Shown: one piece after another, positions 30,712 through 33,482 of the stretch
Layout of the letters: each line of letters begins with the position of its first letter
How positions within the stretch are numbered: the stretch's first letter is position 1
NCBI GenBank assembly: GCA_013139345.1
Contig: WTAY01000134.1
Location: forward strand, 1 to 33,482
DNA length: 33,482 bases
Origin: Methylophaga sp.
GTDB taxonomy: Bacteria > Pseudomonadota > Gammaproteobacteria > Nitrosococcales > Methylophagaceae
Direction: 5' to 3'
Translations under genes and position numbers: made by a program
Notes under the pieces: model-generated
What the model saw: the letters and a program-made list of their open reading frames with translations, nothing else
Told to the model about the DNA's origin: nothing
Database searches by the model: none

Positions 30712-33482
30712 TCACTTGAAATTGACCAGAAGACTACTAACTTTTTCATAGGCTTGCTGTAATTCTTCCATCTTTTGTGTTGCAACGTCTGTATTTTTAT
30801 ACTCATATTTATCAATGAGTTCATTCCCAATGGCTTCCATTTCTTCATGCTTCTGACCAAGAGAATCTAACCATTCATCTGAAAATAGTGCTTCTTTTCT
30901 TAACCGTCTTCTCCAGGCTTTTAAATGCGTTTTCTTAACGCGTTCAATTGAGCAAACATCACCAGTACCCTGTAGAAAAGCAAGTTTCTTCTTTATACCC
31001 TCGAGCCAATATTGAGATGTCAGAGTTAGTAAGTTTATATTTTGTTCTTGTACTGTTAACTCTTTTTGACCGTTGATTAACCATTCTTGATTCGGAATAT
31101 AGCTCTTTAACCATGTCGGCAACTCCATTGCAGGCATTGGTCTTGCAATTCCATAACCTTGGGCTTCTTCACAGCCCATAAGAAGGAGCATGACTCCATG
31201 CGATGTTGTTTCTACACCTTCTGCAATTACCTCACGGTTAAATGATTCGGCTAAGCCAATAATGCCATCAATAATTGCATAATCATTTGGATCGTCTAAG
31301 ATATCTCGCACAAAGCTTTGATCAATTTTAATCGTTTGAGCAGATAAGTTTCTCATATGAGTTAATGAGGAATAGCCTGTACCAAAGTCATCTAAAGCGA
31401 CACAAATTCCTAGTTCATCTTGGCAGGTTTTTATAAGTTGGCTAATGGCTTTGACATCACCTAACGCACTGCTCTCTAATATTTCCAGTTGCAAATACTG
31501 TGAGCTTACATCAGCATATTTTTCTAACGTATCATTGAGAACAGTAAAAAATAGAGCTGATTGCAAGTGATGGGATGAGATATTGATACTGACTTCTAAT
31601 TCTATTCCTTGCTTTTTCCAACTATCAAGTTGCATCAATGCCTGCTCGATCACCCAGTTACCTAAAGTTATATCTAAATCCGTGCCCTCTAGAATTGGTA
31701 AAAATTCCATTGGGGGAATTAATCCTTTTTCTGGGTGCAACCACCGAATTAATGCTTCTACCCCAAACACTTTGCCTGTTTTCATATTTACCTTAGGCTG
31801 GTAATACATACAAAGTTGATCATCTCGTAATGCCTGTTCAATTTCATTTAAACGATCAATTTTCTGAATAACTTCTTTATCTTGCTCAGCATTAAACAAA
31901 TGGTATCGATTCTTACCTTCAAGCTTAGCTTGATACATGGCTTGATCGGCATGTCTCAGTAAAGTATCTAGATCTGCATTATCCAACGGGTATAGTGTAA
32001 ATCCACTTGATGCGCCTATAGCAATGGTCAGTCCATTTATGAAATAAGGTTGAGATAGTGCGTAATGCAACCTCGTCATCATTTTCTCGCACTGTTCTAC
32101 CGCCCCTATTCCTCCCAGTAATAATGCAAACTCATCTCCTCCTTGACGAGATACAGTATCCTCTTCTCTAATAACGGACTTAATTCTCTCAGAGACAATT
32201 ATCAGTAGTTCATCACCTATTTCATGGCCATAATTATCATTAACGGGTTTGAAATCATCCAAATCAAGAAAACAGACCGCGAGTTGCGTTGATGTTCGTT
32301 TACTATGAGCAATAGCTTGTGAAAATCTATCTGCAAACAGTGTTCTATTGGGTAATTGAGTCAACACATCATAATGTGCTAACTGTAACAGCGTGTCCTG
32401 ATGCTGTTTATTTTCAGTAATATCGGAAAACATGCCGACATAATGTAAAACCTTGCCCTCATCATCTTGAATAGAAGAAATATTCAATAACTCGGCATAA
32501 AGTTCACCATTTTTCTTACGGTTCCAGACTTCCCCATGCCAGTTTCCAGTATTATTCACATCAGCCCACATTTGAGCATAAAACTCTTGGCTTTGCTTTC
32601 CTGAGCTAAATAGACTGGGGTTGTTACCTATAATCTCTTCGCGACTATAGCCAGATATAAAACTCACCGATGGATTAACATCAATAATAATACCAGCGGG
32701 ATCAGTAATAATAATTCCTTCATGAGCTTCGCCAAATACTAATGATGATAACTTAAGATCATCTTCAGTTCGTTTGCGTTCAGTGATATCACGAATAAAG
32801 GCATTAAACTCATAGCCATTTTCTACTTTAATGGGGGAAACTGTTAATTCGATAGGAAATTCATGACCATCAGAATGTAATGCTTCAATTTCAACTAAAG
32901 CGTTAAGGGCTCTAGTCTTTCCTGTCTCTAAAAAGTGTTGCAGCCCTTTTATATGACGGCCACGGTAGCGAAAAGGAATAATGTAGTCATGTAGCTTTTT
33001 ACCCAGAATTTCGCTTGATGACCAACCAAATATAGTCTCAGCCTGATAATTCCAACCGATTACATCTCCATTAATACTCATTTGAATAACGGCATCTTGC
33101 GAAGAATCAATAATTGCCCGAATACGAGCTGCACCTTGTTTTTCTGCTTCTATGAGTGACGCAATATTGTCAGCCATTGAATTAAAACTTCGTCCTATCG
33201 CTGAGAAGTCGCTGTTAGCGTTAAGCTCAACTCGTTTACTAAAGTTACCTTTTGAAAAAGAGGTCGTAAAAGCTGAAATAGCTCTAATGCTAGAAATAGT
33301 AGCTAAGTAAATACCTGTAGAAAAATACCATACGATTAAAACCATTATAAAAACTACAGAAGTACTAATTAATAATGTTTCTTTTGCCTTAATAAGCCGT
33401 TTATTAATCAAGTGTTTCGTTGTTGGTAATAATGTTTCATATAATGTGTCATAACTACTATCAATAGCGACAGTCATTAAGT
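30712..33482 (-). CDS. HAMP-PAS-PAS-GGDEF-EAL cyclic di-GMP enzyme (N terminus beyond window)
   Basis: At least 921 residues. An ATG at 33477 opens the visible frame, but the frame continues upstream without a stop to the window edge, and a HAMP protein should have another membrane helix and sensor before this point, so the true start probably lies outside. Seen in order: membrane helix (about 36-60), HAMP (60-112), PAS 1 (118-235), PAS 2 (245-355), GGDEF (365-530) with intact GGDEF at 446-450 and an RxxD inhibitory site (REED, 437-440), then EAL (545-790) with EAL (574-576), the N in INISS, LEILES, DDFGTGYSS, K in IKIDQ, AEGVET and the Q of AQGYG. Both synthase and phosphodiesterase look active. 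About 120 further residues, helical with HLKAWRRRLR, match nothing I recognise. Confidence 0.92.
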   Translation of the reverse strand, partial: LMTVAIDSSYDTLYETLLPTTKHLINKRLIKAKETLLISTSVVFIMVLIVWYFSTGIYLATISSIRAISAFTTSFSKGNFSKRVELNANSDFSAIGRSFNSMADNIASLIEAEKQGAARIRAIIDSSQDAVIQMSINGDVIGWNYQAETIFGWSSSEILGKKLHDYIIPFRYRGRHIKGLQHFLETGKTRALNALVEIEALHSDGHEFPIELTVSPIKVENGYEFNAFIRDITERKRTEDDLKLSSLVFGEAHEGIIITDPAGIIIDVNPSVSFISGYSREEIIGNNPSLFSSGKQSQEFYAQMWADVNNTGNWHGEVWNRKKNGELYAELLNISSIQDDEGKVLHYVGMFSDITENKQHQDTLLQLAHYDVLTQLPNRTLFADRFSQAIAHSKRTSTQLAVCFLDLDDFKPVNDNYGHEIGDELLIIVSERIKSVIREEDTVSRQGGDEFALLLGGIGAVEQCEKMMTRLHYALSQPYFINGLTIAIGASSGFTLYPLDNADLDTLLRHADQAMYQAKLEGKNRYHLFNAEQDKEVIQKIDRLNEIEQALRDDQLCMYYQPKVNMKTGKVFGVEALIRWLHPEKGLIPPMEFLPILEGTDLDITLGNWVIEQALMQLDSWKKQGIELEVSINISSHHLQSALFFTVLNDTLEKYADVSSQYLQLEILESSALGDVKAISQLIKTCQDELGICVALDDFGTGYSSLTHMRNLSAQTIKIDQSFVRDILDDPNDYAIIDGIIGLAESFNREVIAEGVETTSHGVMLLLMGCEEAQGYGIARPMPAMELPTWLKSYIPNQEWLINGQKELTVQEQNINLLTLTSQYWLEGIKKKLAFLQGTGDVCSIERVKKTHLKAWRRRLRKEALFSDEWLDSLGQKHEEMEAIGNELIDKYEYKNTDVATQKMEELQQAYEKVSSLLVNFK

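Overview
The window is a low-GC (roughly 40% by eye), gene-dense stretch of a gammaproteobacterial chromosome. The order M16 peptidase pair / rsmD / coaD / ferredoxin divergent from ftsY-ftsE-ftsX-rpoH, the blocks lapA-lapB, dnaX-ybaB-recR and aat-bpt-infA, and genes for RoxA (L16 hydroxylase), MshI/J/K and 4.5S RNA are typical of that class. The base composition and gene set would suit a marine lineage of the Methylophaga/Cycloclasticus kind, but I cannot fix the genus. No prophage, insertion sequence, plasmid gene or CRISPR array is visible; this is core genome with a few accessory touches.

Layout: (1) 1-3591, plus strand: the end of mobB, then moeA, ttcA and nnrS, a tight run joining molybdenum-cofactor synthesis, tRNA thiolation and nitric-oxide tolerance. 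(2) 3592-3974: a gene-free stretch with a nested inverted-repeat (MITE/REP-like) element. (3) 3975-8466, minus strand: H-NS-family protein, a 2[4Fe-4S] ferredoxin, coaD, rsmD and two M16 zinc-peptidase-family genes, one catalytic and one lacking the zinc motif. (4) 8536-12238: ftsY, ftsE, ftsX and rpoH, closed by a strong bidirectional terminator; fdxA converges from the other side. (5) 12706-15473: lapA, lapB, arsC-like, wrbA and a DUF2069 membrane protein, nearly all abutting or overlapping. (6) 15537-16299: a 76-residue protein made only of flagellar rod/hook-type end helices, next to a SprA-family putative metalloprotease. (7) 16344-18343: birA without its DNA-binding domain, then coaX with a long acidic hexapeptide-repeat tail. 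(8) 18390-21442: tRNA-Ser(GGA), 4.5S RNA, dnaX, ybaB and recR. (9) 21469-24369: EAL-like/HDOD protein, aat, bpt and infA. (10) 24430-26984: four genes for a PilM/N/O/P-like (MSHA-type) inner-membrane subassembly without its secretin or ATPase. (11) 26987-33482: dsbB, a YbeL-like zinc-ribbon protein, roxA, nfeD, an SPFH/stomatin protein and a PAS-PAS-GGDEF-EAL protein whose start lies beyond the window edge.

The least ordinary items are the CoaX tail (22 in-frame 18-nt units with a 54-nt higher-order repeat), the mini-rod plus HEXXH protease pair outside any flagellar locus, the composite palindromic element with a related copy upstream of the 4.5S RNA gene, and the detached MSHA-type gene set.
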